Source: Marinosulfonomonas sp. (GTDB taxonomy: Bacteria; Pseudomonadota; Alphaproteobacteria; Rhodobacterales; Rhodobacteraceae). From it: DNA of 10,606 bases. Positions 1-6,581 of this stretch are shown here, in pieces. Position numbers and translations under genes: made by a program. Positions within the stretch are counted from its first letter, which is position 1. The number at the start of each line of letters is the position of its first letter. The notes beneath the pieces were generated by a model that did no database searches, had not been told where the DNA came from, and worked only from the letters and a program-made list of their open reading frames with translations. The stretch covers positions 1-10,606 of the forward strand of contig JALSJL010000435.1 of the NCBI GenBank assembly GCA_026989405.1, read 5' to 3'.

Positions 1-971
1 ATGACCTGATCCAGCTTGTAGAGCGTCAGGTTGATGCGGTGGTCGGTCATGCGCCCTTGCGGGAAATTGTAGGTGCGGATGCGTTCCGACCGGTCGCCCG
101 AGCCAACCTGCGACTTGCGCGCATCGGCGCGTTCGTCATGCTGGCGCTGACGCTCGGCCTCGTAAAGGCGCGCGCGCAGCACATCCATGGCGATCTCTCG
201 GTTGCGGTGCTGGGATTTCTGCGACGAGGTGACAACGATGCCGGTCGGGATGTGGGTGATGCGCACCGCCGAATCGGTGGTGTTCACATGCTGGCCACCG
301 GCCCCGCTCGCGCGCATGGTGTCGATGCGGACGTCGGTGGCCGGAATGTCGATGTCGACGTTCTGGGCTTCGGGCAGCACGGCAACCGTGGCAGCCGAGG
401 TGTGAATGCGCCCGCCGCTTTCGGTTTCGGGCACGCGCTGCACCCGGTGCACGCCGCTTTCGTATTTCAGCCGGGCAAACACGCCCTCGCCCTTCACGTT
501 GGCCACGGCTTCCCTGATGCCGCCAAGTTCGCTTTCGGTCAGTTCCAGCAGGTCGAACTTCCAGCCCTTCTGCTCGGCGTAGCGCTGATACATCCGCAAG
601 AGATCGCCGGCAAACAGCGCCGCTTCCTCGCCGCCGGTGCCGGGGCGGATTTCGATGATCGCGGGGCGCGCATCCGCGGCATCGCGCGGCAGCAGGGCCA
701 CCCGCAGCGATTGCTCGACCTCGGGCAGCCGGGCTTTCAGCGCCGGAAGTTCGGCTTCGGCCAGCTCTTTCATTTCCGGGTCGGCCAGCATGTCTTCGGC
801 TTCGGCAATCTCGGCCAGAAGGCGCTGATACTCGGCGATCTGGTCGACCACCGGGCGCAGGTCGGAATACTCCTTGCCCAGTGCCGCGATGTCGCCTTCG
901 CCGGTTGCCATCGACGCTTCGAGAAACTCGAAACGCTCGGTGATCTGGCGCAATTTATCCATGGGAACCAT
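1..971 (-). CDS. prfA: Peptide chain release factor 1 (RF1), C-terminus cut off by window edge
   Basis: RF1 recognises UAA and UAG in the ribosomal A site and triggers hydrolysis of peptidyl-tRNA. The minus-strand frame is open from 971 to the window edge and gives 323 codons of a family usually about 350-360 aa, so only the last 30 or so residues are missing. The N-terminal helical domain is followed by the RF signature (RPGTGGEEAALF, about residues 109-120). Next comes the codon-recognition loop in HRVQRVPETES, where PET stands at the usual PxT position (about 181-183). The catalytic GGQ lies in SGAGGQHVNTTDS (about 225-227). I chose the ATG at 969-971 (MVPMDKL) because AGG lies 6 bases upstream. 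The in-frame ATG at 960-962 is the alternative. The gene is divergent from the small exported-protein gene, with under 100 bases between them. A prmC methylase gene often follows prfA, but it would lie outside this window. Confidence 0.97.
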   Translation of the reverse strand, partial: MVPMDKLRQITERFEFLEASMATGEGDIAALGKEYSDLRPVVDQIAEYQRLLAEIAEAEDMLADPEMKELAEAELPALKARLPEVEQSLRVALLPRDAADARPAIIEIRPGTGGEEAALFAGDLLRMYQRYAEQKGWKFDLLELTESELGGIREAVANVKGEGVFARLKYESGVHRVQRVPETESGGRIHTSAATVAVLPEAQNVDIDIPATDVRIDTMRASGAGGQHVNTTDSAVRITHIPTGIVVTSSQKSQHRNREIAMDVLRARLYEAERQRQHDERADARKSQVGSGDRSERIRTYNFPQGRMTDHRINLTLYKLDQV

Positions 972-1057
972 GTGCAGCCTGTTGCCGAAAACCGGCCCAA
1001 GGGTCAAGCGGATATGCGCGCTGTGGCCAATTTCGCCAGATTGCGCTATGCTGAAGC

Positions 1058-1417
1058 ATGCGGCGGATGGCCACCATACTGGTTATGATCGCCGGCCCCG
1101 CCCTTGCGCAGGACAGGCCGGCAACGCAGCGAAGCGCCGAGTTCGAACCGATGCCGGGTGTCGATTACTATTGCACCGACGCCTCCGGTGAGCGGCGGGA
1201 AATGGGCGATGTGATCTGCGTCGTTGCCGGCTGTCAGACCTGGCTGGCCAAATGCGGCATGAGCACGAACACCCCGGTCTGGCGCAAGGTGCAGGACGGT
1301 TGCCCGGGCGCTTCACTCGACAACGGGATCGGGGACAAGTTCCGCATCCTTGATCCAACGCCGGATGCGCGCGCGGTTGACCCCCAGATCTCCTCGCCCG
1401 AAACGGAGCCGTCCTAG
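1058..1417 (+). CDS. Small exported hypothetical protein with five cysteines
   Basis: I do not recognise a named family for this 119-residue protein. It begins with a short basic N-terminus, a hydrophobic core (about residues 5-15) and an Ala-x-Ala-type end (PALAQ), which reads as a Sec signal peptide cleaved near residue 17. The mature part has five cysteines (residues 39, 54, 59, 66, 82) in about 45 residues, with aromatics around them (VDYYCT, CQTWLAKC). This fits a disulfide-stabilised periplasmic domain. The tail from about residue 86 is Pro/Asp-rich and looks unstructured. The start could be the ATG at 1058 or at 1067; neither has a strong ribosome-binding site. The last 105 bases lie antisense to the 3' end of the DUF1499 gene. 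That the frame is real is inferred from the signal peptide and cysteine pattern. The overlapping minus-strand frame across 1083-1484 has neither. Confidence 0.7.
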   Translation: MRRMATILVMIAGPALAQDRPATQRSAEFEPMPGVDYYCTDASGERREMGDVICVVAGCQTWLAKCGMSTNTPVWRKVQDGCPGASLDNGIGDKFRILDPTPDARAVDPQISSPETEPS

Positions 1418-1756
1418 GATGGTCAGCCGGGTGCCGTTGCCGGAAGGCACTGCCTGCACCGTGGTATAGTCGGGAAACCGCCAAAGCCGAGAGCGGGTTT
1501 CATAGGTCAGCCGCCCCTCCTTTATGCTGCCGGCAATGCGCCGCGTGCGCGGGGTCGATCGCGCAACAGCGTCCAGCTTTTCCAGAACGGTGCGCGGAGG
1601 CGCTGCCAGGTCCAGCGTCTGCCGAAAGCCGCCGATGCCGGGGGCCGGCGCGGTTTCCGGGTCCACCTGCCAGCGCGCCGCGGGCGTGGGGGCCAGGCGC
1701 ACCCAGGCGCCAAACCCGGCGACGGCCAGAACCACGGCTGCAAGAAGATATTTCAC
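1313..1756 (-). CDS. DUF1499 family protein with N-terminal membrane anchor
   Basis: The protein has 147 residues, starting with GTG at 1754-1756. An N-terminal hydrophobic stretch (about residues 3-18) is likely a signal anchor or uncleaved export signal, leaving the rest on the periplasmic face. The remainder matches the DUF1499 pattern as I know it: an R-x-W-x-F-P-DY-T core (about residues 90-98), then a Gly-rich strand and the C-terminal FGRGDLGVNRARIRRW block (about residues 115-130). The function of DUF1499 is not established, so I assign none. The GTG start overlaps the TGA stop of the upstream amidohydrolase (GTGA at 1753-1756), which implies translational coupling. The conserved C-terminal block is encoded in the 105 bases that overlap the convergent cysteine-rich gene. 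That supports this gene as genuine and makes the overlap a real constraint. Confidence 0.85.
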   Translation of the reverse strand: MKYLLAAVVLAVAGFGAWVRLAPTPAARWQVDPETAPAPGIGGFRQTLDLAAPPRTVLEKLDAVARSTPRTRRIAGSIKEGRLTYETRSRLWRFPDYTTVQAVPSGNGTRLTILGRLRFGRGDLGVNRARIRRWIKDAELVPDPVVE

Positions 1757-2913
1757 AGCGGCGCGGCCTTTTCGACGAGGCGGGCGAAATACGAGGCGCC
1801 GATCGGGGCAATTTCGTCATTGAAATCATAGGCCGGGTGGTGAACCGACGCCGTGTCGCCCTGCCCCAGAAACAGGTAGGCGCCCGGCCGGGCCTCGAGC
1901 ATGTAGGCGAAATCCTCGGCGCCCATTTCGCGCCCGCCACAGGCCTCAACGGCTGCCTCTCCGGCAATCTCGCGCGCAACCTCACACGCAAATTCGGCCT
2001 GGGCTGCATGGTTCACGGTGGCCGGGTAGCCGACCTGATAGTCCAGTTCACCCTGCACGTCATAGGCCGCGGCGTGACCGGCCACCAGCGCGGCCAGCCT
2101 TCGGCGCACCATGGCCTGCACGTCGCGGTCAAAGCTGCGCACCGTGCCACACAGATAGGCCGCGTCGGGCACGATGTTGTCCGCCGTGCCGGAATGGATC
2201 TGCGTGACGGACACGACGAGATCATCCGCAGCATGGTGATTGCGACTGACGATGGTCTGGATCGACTGCACCATGGCCACCGCCGCCACGATCGGGTCGC
2301 GCGTCAGATGCGGCAAAGCCCCGTGGCCGCCCTGCCCCTTGATGTGAATTTCAAAGGTGTCCACCGCCGCCATGATCGCACCCGGTTCGCTTCTGAAATG
2401 ACCGGCCGCAATGCCCGGCGCATTGTGCAGCGCGTAGGCTTCGGCGATGTCGAACCGCTCCATGATCCCTTCGTCGACCATGACGCGGGCACCCCCGCCG
2501 CCCTCTTCCGCGGGCTGAAAGATCAGGGCGGCGCGACCGCGAAAACGCCGCGTTTCGGCAAGATATCGCGCCGCTCCCAGCAGCATGGTGGTGTGGCCGT
2601 CATGGCCGCAGGCATGCATTTTCCCCGGCACGACAGAGGCGTGCTCCAGCCCGGTTTCTTCGGTCATCGGCAGCGCGTCCATGTCGGCGCGCAACGCGGT
2701 GGTCGGCCCCGCGCCCTGGCCGTTGATGATCGCGACGATGCCGGTCTGCGCGATCCCCTCATGAATTTCATCGACCCCGAATTCGCGCAGGCGATCCGCG
2801 ACGAACGCCGCGGTCTTGTGGCAGTCGAACTGCAGTTCCGGGTGGCGGTGCAGCCAGTGGCGCCATTGCTTCATGTCGGGCGCATAATCTGCAATCCGGT
2901 TGATGACGGGCAT
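1753..2913 (-). CDS. M20D-family metal-dependent amidohydrolase (hippurate/N-acyl-amino-acid hydrolase type)
   Basis: This 386-residue cytoplasmic hydrolase belongs to the family that cleaves N-acyl amino acids (hippurate, N-acetyl amino acids, IAA conjugates) using a dimetal centre. Visible landmarks are RRHPEL-type LHRHPEL (about 21-27), the metal motif HACGHDGHT (Cys102, His104), PAEEGGGGA with Glu136/Glu137, ALHN with His163, GGHGALPH of the lid/dimerisation domain, and SVHHPAYDF near the C-terminus (His358/359). These match the expected Cys-His-Glu-His-His ligand set. The open frame extends further upstream to 3087, but that extension has no family likeness. The ATG at 2911-2913 (MPVINR) is preceded by GAAAGG at a reasonable distance and gives the usual length. 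The exact substrate cannot be read from sequence. It is the first gene of a two-gene unit with the DUF1499 gene and is divergent from mazG. Confidence 0.95.
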   Translation of the reverse strand: MPVINRIADYAPDMKQWRHWLHRHPELQFDCHKTAAFVADRLREFGVDEIHEGIAQTGIVAIINGQGAGPTTALRADMDALPMTEETGLEHASVVPGKMHACGHDGHTTMLLGAARYLAETRRFRGRAALIFQPAEEGGGGARVMVDEGIMERFDIAEAYALHNAPGIAAGHFRSEPGAIMAAVDTFEIHIKGQGGHGALPHLTRDPIVAAVAMVQSIQTIVSRNHHAADDLVVSVTQIHSGTADNIVPDAAYLCGTVRSFDRDVQAMVRRRLAALVAGHAAAYDVQGELDYQVGYPATVNHAAQAEFACEVAREIAGEAAVEACGGREMGAEDFAYMLEARPGAYLFLGQGDTASVHHPAYDFNDEIAPIGASYFARLVEKAAPL

Positions 2914-2977
2914 GTGGACTTGACCTTTCGCATGGCTGATAACGGACCCAGCTTTTACCATAGCGACAGGCGGGGCA
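2914..2977. promoter_or_regulatory. Divergent spacer between the amidohydrolase gene and mazG
   Basis: These 64 bases must hold the 5' signals of both divergent genes. On the minus strand, GAAAGG lies upstream of the amidohydrolase ATG as a ribosome-binding site. On the plus strand, AGGCGGGG just before the mazG ATG at 2978 serves the same role. A TTGACC at 2920-2925 resembles a -35 box, but no -10 box sits at proper spacing (GATAAC is only 12 bases away). I therefore do not define a promoter. Confidence 0.35.
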
Positions 2978-3805
2978 ATGACCAAATCATCGGACGAACG
3001 CGCAAAAGATGCCAACGACGGCATGGCGCGGTTGCTGAACATCATGCGGCGCCTGCGCGACCCCGAGACCGGCTGCCCCTGGGACATCGAGCAGGATTTC
3101 GCCTCGATTGCCCCCTATACGATCGAGGAAGCCTACGAGGTGGCCGATGCCATCGAGCGCCGGGACTGGCCGGAACTGGAGGGCGAACTGGGCGATCTGC
3201 TGTTGCAGACGGTCTATCACGCGCAGATGGGCGCCGAGGCGGGGCTGTTCGATTTCGACAGCGTGGCGCGGCGCATCGCCGACAAGATGGTGGCGCGCCA
3301 TCCGCATGTCTTTGGCGATGAAAGCCGCGACAAGTCGGCCGCCCAGCAGAGCGCCGACTGGGAGCGGATCAAGGCGGCCGAGCGCGCGGCGCGCAACGAG
3401 GGCGGCGTGCTGGACGGGGTTGCCGCCGGGCTGCCGGCCCTGACGCGCGCGGTCAAGCTGCAAAAACGGGCGGCGCGTGTGGGGTTCGACTGGCCGTCGA
3501 CCGACGGGGTGATGGACAAGATTGTCGAAGAAACGCGCGAACTGGCCGAAGCGCGCGGGGCCGACCGCCCCGAGGACGTGGCCGAGGAATTTGGCGACCT
3601 GCTGTTCGTGATGGCCAACCTGGCCCGGCACCTGAAGGTCGACCCGGAACAGGCCCTGCGCGCGGCAAACGCGAAATTCATCCGCCGTTTCAAGGGTGTG
3701 GAGGCTCTTTTGCAAGAGCGCGGCAAACGCCCGGAGGATGTCGATCTGGCGGAAATGGACGCGCTCTGGGATGAGATCAAACGGCGCGAAAAAATATCCG
3801 AGTAA
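2978..3805 (+). CDS. mazG: Nucleoside triphosphate pyrophosphohydrolase MazG
   Basis: MazG hydrolyses NTPs and dNTPs to the monophosphate plus pyrophosphate, a house-cleaning activity against non-canonical or excess nucleotides. The 275 residues match the usual full-length tandem-domain form (about 260-275). The first domain carries GCPWDIEQ (about 32-39), the EExxE metal motif in IEEAYEVADA (Glu50, Glu51, Glu54) and ELEGELGDLLLQ (about 67-77, Asp73). DKMVARHPHVFGD follows (about 102-114). The second domain has KIVEETRELAEA (about 181-192) and EEFGDLLFVMANLARH (about 203-218). Both acidic metal sites therefore look intact. The ATG at 2978 has an AGG-rich Shine-Dalgarno region just upstream. 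Despite the name, no mazEF toxin-antitoxin genes are present here. The downstream iron-binding-protein gene has its own promoter, so mazG is probably a single transcription unit. Confidence 0.97.
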   Translation: MTKSSDERAKDANDGMARLLNIMRRLRDPETGCPWDIEQDFASIAPYTIEEAYEVADAIERRDWPELEGELGDLLLQTVYHAQMGAEAGLFDFDSVARRIADKMVARHPHVFGDESRDKSAAQQSADWERIKAAERAARNEGGVLDGVAAGLPALTRAVKLQKRAARVGFDWPSTDGVMDKIVEETRELAEARGADRPEDVAEEFGDLLFVMANLARHLKVDPEQALRAANAKFIRRFKGVEALLQERGKRPEDVDLAEMDALWDEIKRREKISE

Positions 3806-3810
3806 AACAT

Positions 3811-3826
3811 TCAGGTATTGACCTGA
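3811..3826. repeat. Short perfect inverted repeat (6-base arms, 4-base loop)
   Basis: TCAGGT at 3811-3816 and ACCTGA at 3821-3826 are perfect reverse complements around ATTG, starting six bases after the mazG stop codon. No T-run follows on the plus strand, so it is a poor intrinsic terminator. The right arm is shared with the larger operator-like palindrome at 3821-3841 and overlaps the proposed -35 box. It may be an accessory protein-binding half-site, or coincidental. Confidence 0.4.
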
Positions 3827-3846
3827 CAAAAAAACTCGGGTTTAAC
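3818..3846 (+). promoter_or_regulatory. Predicted sigma70-type promoter of the Fe3+-binding protein gene
   Basis: TTGACC at 3818-3823 (5 of 6 to TTGACA) is followed, after exactly 17 bases, by TTTAAC at 3841-3846 (4 of 6 to TATAAT). Transcription would start about 30 bases before the ATG at 3884. A GGAG Shine-Dalgarno at 3874-3877 sits 6 bases ahead of that ATG. The spacer is taken up by a palindromic operator candidate, so the promoter looks built for repression. This is a prediction from consensus only. Confidence 0.6.
3821..3841. promoter_or_regulatory. Candidate IscR type 1-like operator (iron-responsive box)
   Basis: The site has a 7-7-7 layout: left arm ACCTGAC (3821-3827), seven A residues (3828-3834) and right arm CTCGGGT (3835-3841). 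Five of the seven arm positions pair. Aligned to the E. coli IscR type 1 consensus as I remember it (core SYYGACTRWWWYAGTCRRS), bases 3822-3840 agree at 16 of 19 positions. In Rhodobacterales an IscR-like motif called the Iron-Rhodo-box has been proposed to control iron-uptake genes. I recall this from the literature and have not checked it against a matrix. Position supports it: the site fills the space between -35 and -10 and lies directly ahead of a Fe3+-binding protein gene. Inference: a repressor bound here would block RNA polymerase when iron is sufficient. Confidence 0.55.
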
Positions 3847-3883
3847 GGCGCCAGTTGCAGACCTCAGCGGACCGGAGACTGAA

Positions 3884-4888
3884 ATGAAAATCACGCGACT
3901 TGCTCTTGGGCTGACTGCCCTGTTGGTGACCCCCGCCATGGCGCAGGAAGTCAATGTCTATTCCTACCGTCAACCCGAACTGATCAAGCCCCTGACCGAT
4001 GCGTTTTCGCAAGCGACCGGGATCGCGGTCAATGTTGCCTATCTGGACAAGGGGATGATCGAAAGGCTGAAGGCCGAGGGCGACCGTTCGCCGGCCGACG
4101 TGATCCTGACGGTCGATATTTCCCGGCTTGCGGCGGCGGTCGAGGCCGGGGTCACGCAGCCGGTGTCGTCCGAGGTGATGGCCGCCAATGTGCCCGAAGA
4201 TTTTCGGGACCCGGACGGCCATTGGTGGGGGCTGACGACGCGGGCACGCATCGTCTATGCCTCACGCGACCGCGTGGCGCCGGGTGAGGTCACCACTTAC
4301 GAAGGCCTGGCCGACCCGAAGTGGCAAGGCCGCATCTGCACCCGCTCGGGCCTGCACCCCTACAATATCGCGCTGACCGCGGCGATGATCTATCATCACG
4401 GAGAAGACGGCGCGAAAGACTGGCTGAAGGGGCTCAAGGCCAATCTTGCGCGCAAGCCCCAGGGCAACGACCGGGCCCAGGTCAAGGCCATCTGGGCCGG
4501 GGAATGCGACATCTCGCTTGGCAATACCTATTATCTTGGCAAAATGCTGGCCAACCCCGAACAGGTGGCCTGGGCCGAGGCCGTCACGCCGATCTTTCCG
4601 ACGTTTGAAAACGGCGGGACGCATGTGAACATTTCCGGTGTGGCGATGGTCAAGGCGGCCCCGCACCCGGAAGAAGCGCTGAAATTCATGGAGTTCCTGA
4701 CATCGCCCGAGGCGCAGGAAATCTATGCGGCGGCCAATTTTGAATACCCGATCGCACCGGGAACCGAGCCTACGGAACTGGTGAAAAGCTGGGGCGAATT
4801 CTCGCCCGATGACGTGAACCTGATGGAACTGGCGCGCCTGCGCGCCGCGGCCCTGCGCATCACCGAAGAAGTTGATTTCGACGGCTGA
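3884..4888 (+). CDS. Periplasmic Fe3+ ABC transporter substrate-binding protein (FutA/FbpA type)
   Basis: This 334-residue periplasmic protein captures ferric iron and delivers it to an inner-membrane ABC importer. A clear Sec signal peptide (residues 1-20, ending PAMA before QEVNVYSYR) precedes the mature domain. Family landmarks are VNVYSYRQPELIKPL (about 23-37), DKGMIERLKAEG (about 55-66), ADVILTVDISRL (about 71-82), WWGLTTRARIVYASRD (about 114-129), GLADPKWQGRIC (about 141-152) and CDISLGNTYYLGKM. In that last block the adjacent Tyr216/Tyr217 correspond to the iron-coordinating tyrosines of FbpA/FutA proteins. Cys152 and Cys208 could form a disulfide. The gene has its own promoter and iron-type operator. 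No permease or ATPase gene lies beside it in this window, so its membrane partners must be encoded elsewhere. The ATG at 3884 is fixed by GGAG 6 bases upstream and by the signal peptide. Confidence 0.94.
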   Translation: MKITRLALGLTALLVTPAMAQEVNVYSYRQPELIKPLTDAFSQATGIAVNVAYLDKGMIERLKAEGDRSPADVILTVDISRLAAAVEAGVTQPVSSEVMAANVPEDFRDPDGHWWGLTTRARIVYASRDRVAPGEVTTYEGLADPKWQGRICTRSGLHPYNIALTAAMIYHHGEDGAKDWLKGLKANLARKPQGNDRAQVKAIWAGECDISLGNTYYLGKMLANPEQVAWAEAVTPIFPTFENGGTHVNISGVAMVKAAPHPEEALKFMEFLTSPEAQEIYAAANFEYPIAPGTEPTELVKSWGEFSPDDVNLMELARLRAAALRITEEVDFDG

Positions 4889-4919
4889 GTGCCCATATCT
4901 CGGTCATGGGGAATTCAGC

Positions 4920-5543
4920 ATGAGCGGCTCATCCGATCATTGGGATAGCGTCTATACCGAGCGCGCGGAAACGGCTCTGACCTGAAACCAGGACAGCCCG
5001 GACCGCGCGCTCGCGCTTGTTCAGCCGCTCGTGCGGCCGGGCCAGGCGATCATCGACGTGGGCGGCGGCACTTCGCGGCTTGCCGATGGCCTGCTCGAGG
5101 CCGGGTTGGGCCCGCTCAGCGTGCTGGACCTGTCGGCACGGGCGCTCGAGCGCAGCCAGGCCCGCCTGGGCAAGCGCGCAGACGACATCACCTGGATCAA
5201 TGCCAATATCACCCGCTGGATCCCGCCGCAGACCTATCGGTTCTGGCATGACCGGGCGGTGTTTCATTTTCTGACGCGCCCCCAACAGCGCGCCGCCTAC
5301 GTCGCGAACCTGCGCGCCGGGCTTGCGCCGGGCGGACATGTTCTGATCTGGACCTTCGCCGATGACGGGCCGGAAAAATGCTCGGGTCTGCCGGTGCAAC
5401 GCTGTTCGCCGCAGGCGCTGGCGGCAGAGCTCGACCGCCACGCGCCCGGCATCCTCGAGCCGGTGAGCTCCGAACGCCATGATCATGTCACCCCCATGGG
5501 CAAGGTGCAGAGGTTCCAGGGCAGCCTGTTTCGCAGGCTCTGA
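4920..5543 (+). pseudogene. Class I SAM-dependent methyltransferase frame interrupted by an in-frame TGA
   Basis: The ATG at 4920 has GGGGA 8 bases upstream and opens a frame starting MSGSSDHWDSVYTERAE. It meets TGA at 4983-4985 (codon 22), then continues in the same frame to the TGA at 5541-5543, 207 codons in all. The remainder is a good Rossmann methyltransferase: SAM motif I in IIDVGGGTSRLADGLLEAG (about 44-62), SVLDLSARALERSQARLG, FWHDRAVFHFLT and APGGHVLIWTFADDGPEKCSGLPV. In relatives the N-terminus reads like HWDxVY...xSWFQ, so the TGA falls where Trp (TGG) is expected. A single G-to-A change or a base-call error explains it. A GTG at 5031 could start a shortened protein that still contains motif I. 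Other genes here end in TGA, so TGA is not read as Trp in this genome. The substrate is unknown. The gene lies 31 bases after the iron-binding-protein gene, possibly co-transcribed. Confidence 0.8.
5523..5539 (+). repeat. Small hairpin at the end of the methyltransferase frame
   Basis: AGCCTG (5523-5528) and CAGGCT (5534-5539) form a perfect 6-base stem around TTTCG, ending just before the stop codon at 5541. A second, stronger hairpin follows at 5554-5574. The pair may slow or end transcription, but neither has a good U-run. Confidence 0.35.
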
Positions 5544-5553
5544 GCAACAAGTG

Positions 5554-5574
5554 GCGCCCGCGAGAACCGGGCGC
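5554..5574 (+). terminator. Possible terminator hairpin after the methyltransferase
   Basis: GCGCCCG (5554-5560) and CGGGCGC (5568-5574) form a perfect, all-GC 7-base stem with a 7-base loop, 10 bases past the methyltransferase stop. The trailing sequence (TGGCCTTGT) is only weakly T-rich, so termination efficiency is uncertain. Its position between two functionally unrelated genes fits a transcription boundary. Confidence 0.5.
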
Positions 5575-5645
5575 TGGCCTTGTCCGCCCGCTTGCCGTAT
5601 TTTCCCGAGTTCCTGACACGACTCGCATTCGCCCGGAGGACCTGC

Positions 5646-6581
5646 ATGGCGCGCAAGATCATCATCGACACCGACCCCGGACAGGATGATGCGGTCGCCA
5701 TACTGCTGGCGCTGGCGAGCCCCGAGATCGACCTCCTGGGCATCAGCTGCGTTGCCGGCAACGTCCCGCTGAAGCTGACCAGCCTGAACGCGCGCAAGGT
5801 CTGTGAGGTGGCCGGGCGCGGCGACGTCCGGGTGTTCGCCGGCTGCGACCGCCCGCTGGTGCACCCGCTGGTGACCGCCGAGCATGTGCATGGCAAGACC
5901 GGGCTGGACGGTGTCGAACTGCCCGAGCCGGCCATGGCCCTGCAGGACGGCCATGCGGTGGATTTCATCATCGACACGCTGCGCGCCGAGCCTGCGGGCT
6001 CGGTCACGCTTTGCGCGCTTGGTCCGCTCACCAATATCGCGCTGGCGTTGCGCAAGGCCCCCGACATCGCCGGCCGGGTGCAGGAAATCGTGCTGATGGG
6101 CGGCGCCTATTTCGAGGTCGGAAACATCACGCCGGCGGCCGAGTTCAACATTTACGTTGACCCGGAAGCGGCTGATATCGTTTTTAAATCTGGTATTCCC
6201 CTGACGGTCATGCCGCTCGATCTGACCCACAAGGCGCTGGTCACCGCCCCGATCGTCGATGGCTTCGAGGCGCTCGGCAACCATGCCGGGCGGGTTGTGG
6301 CAAGCTGGACGCATTTCTTCGAGCGGTTCGACAAGGCGAAATACGGCTCGGAGGGCGCGCCGCTGCATGATCCGACGGTGATCGGCTACCTGCTGGCGCC
6401 GGAGCTGTATTCGGGCCGCCACATCAATGTGGAAATCGAAACCCGCAGCGATCTGACCCGCGGCATGACCGTGGCCGACTGGTGGGGGGTGACCGACCGC
6501 CCGGCGAACGCCATGTTCATGGGCGACATCGATGCCGGCGCGTTCTTTGCCCTGCTCACCGAACGTCTGGCGCGGCTGTGA
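5646..6581 (+). CDS. Inosine-uridine preferring nucleoside hydrolase
   Basis: The enzyme hydrolyses the N-glycosidic bond of ribonucleosides to free base and ribose, as part of nucleoside salvage or catabolism. It has 311 residues, normal for the family, and no signal peptide, so it is cytoplasmic. The Ca2+-binding DTDPGQDD motif spans residues 8-15 (Asp10, Asp14, Asp15). The ribose/substrate loop NITPAAEFN has Asn160, Glu166 and Asn168. The C-terminal pair His241-Asp242 lies in LHDPTVIGYLL. These positions coincide with the catalytic residues known from Crithidia nucleoside hydrolase, so the active site looks complete. The frame is open further upstream, but GGAGGA at 5635-5640 placed 5 bases before the ATG at 5646 decides the start. 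The stop overlaps the next gene's GTG start. Base specificity cannot be fixed from sequence alone. Confidence 0.96.
   Translation: MARKIIIDTDPGQDDAVAILLALASPEIDLLGISCVAGNVPLKLTSLNARKVCEVAGRGDVRVFAGCDRPLVHPLVTAEHVHGKTGLDGVELPEPAMALQDGHAVDFIIDTLRAEPAGSVTLCALGPLTNIALALRKAPDIAGRVQEIVLMGGAYFEVGNITPAAEFNIYVDPEAADIVFKSGIPLTVMPLDLTHKALVTAPIVDGFEALGNHAGRVVASWTHFFERFDKAKYGSEGAPLHDPTVIGYLLAPELYSGRHINVEIETRSDLTRGMTVADWWGVTDRPANAMFMGDIDAGAFFALLTERLARL

Noticed and set aside
39..1088. Long plus-strand open frame opposite prfA
   Set aside because: It is His/Gly/Phe-rich with no family likeness and is the antisense shadow of a highly conserved prfA gene in GC-rich DNA.
2920..2943. mazG promoter from TTGACC and GATAAC
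   Set aside because: The spacing is only 12 bases, too short for a sigma70-type promoter.
1837..3321. 494-codon plus-strand open frame
   Set aside because: It lies antisense to the M20 amidohydrolase and out of frame with mazG. Its Arg/His/Gly-rich composition is typical of shadow frames.
2978..3805. MazG as part of a mazEF toxin-antitoxin module or phage-type MazG
   Set aside because: No MazE or MazF frame is adjacent, and the two-domain 275-residue form is the housekeeping enzyme.
3811..3834. Intrinsic terminator for mazG
   Set aside because: The small stem is followed by an A-run, not a T-run, on the transcribed strand, and it overlaps a well-spaced promoter.
4983..4985. TGA as selenocysteine or as a reassigned Trp codon
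   Set aside because: No convincing SECIS-like hairpin follows directly, the family position is Trp rather than a redox Cys, and neighbouring genes end at TGA as a normal stop.
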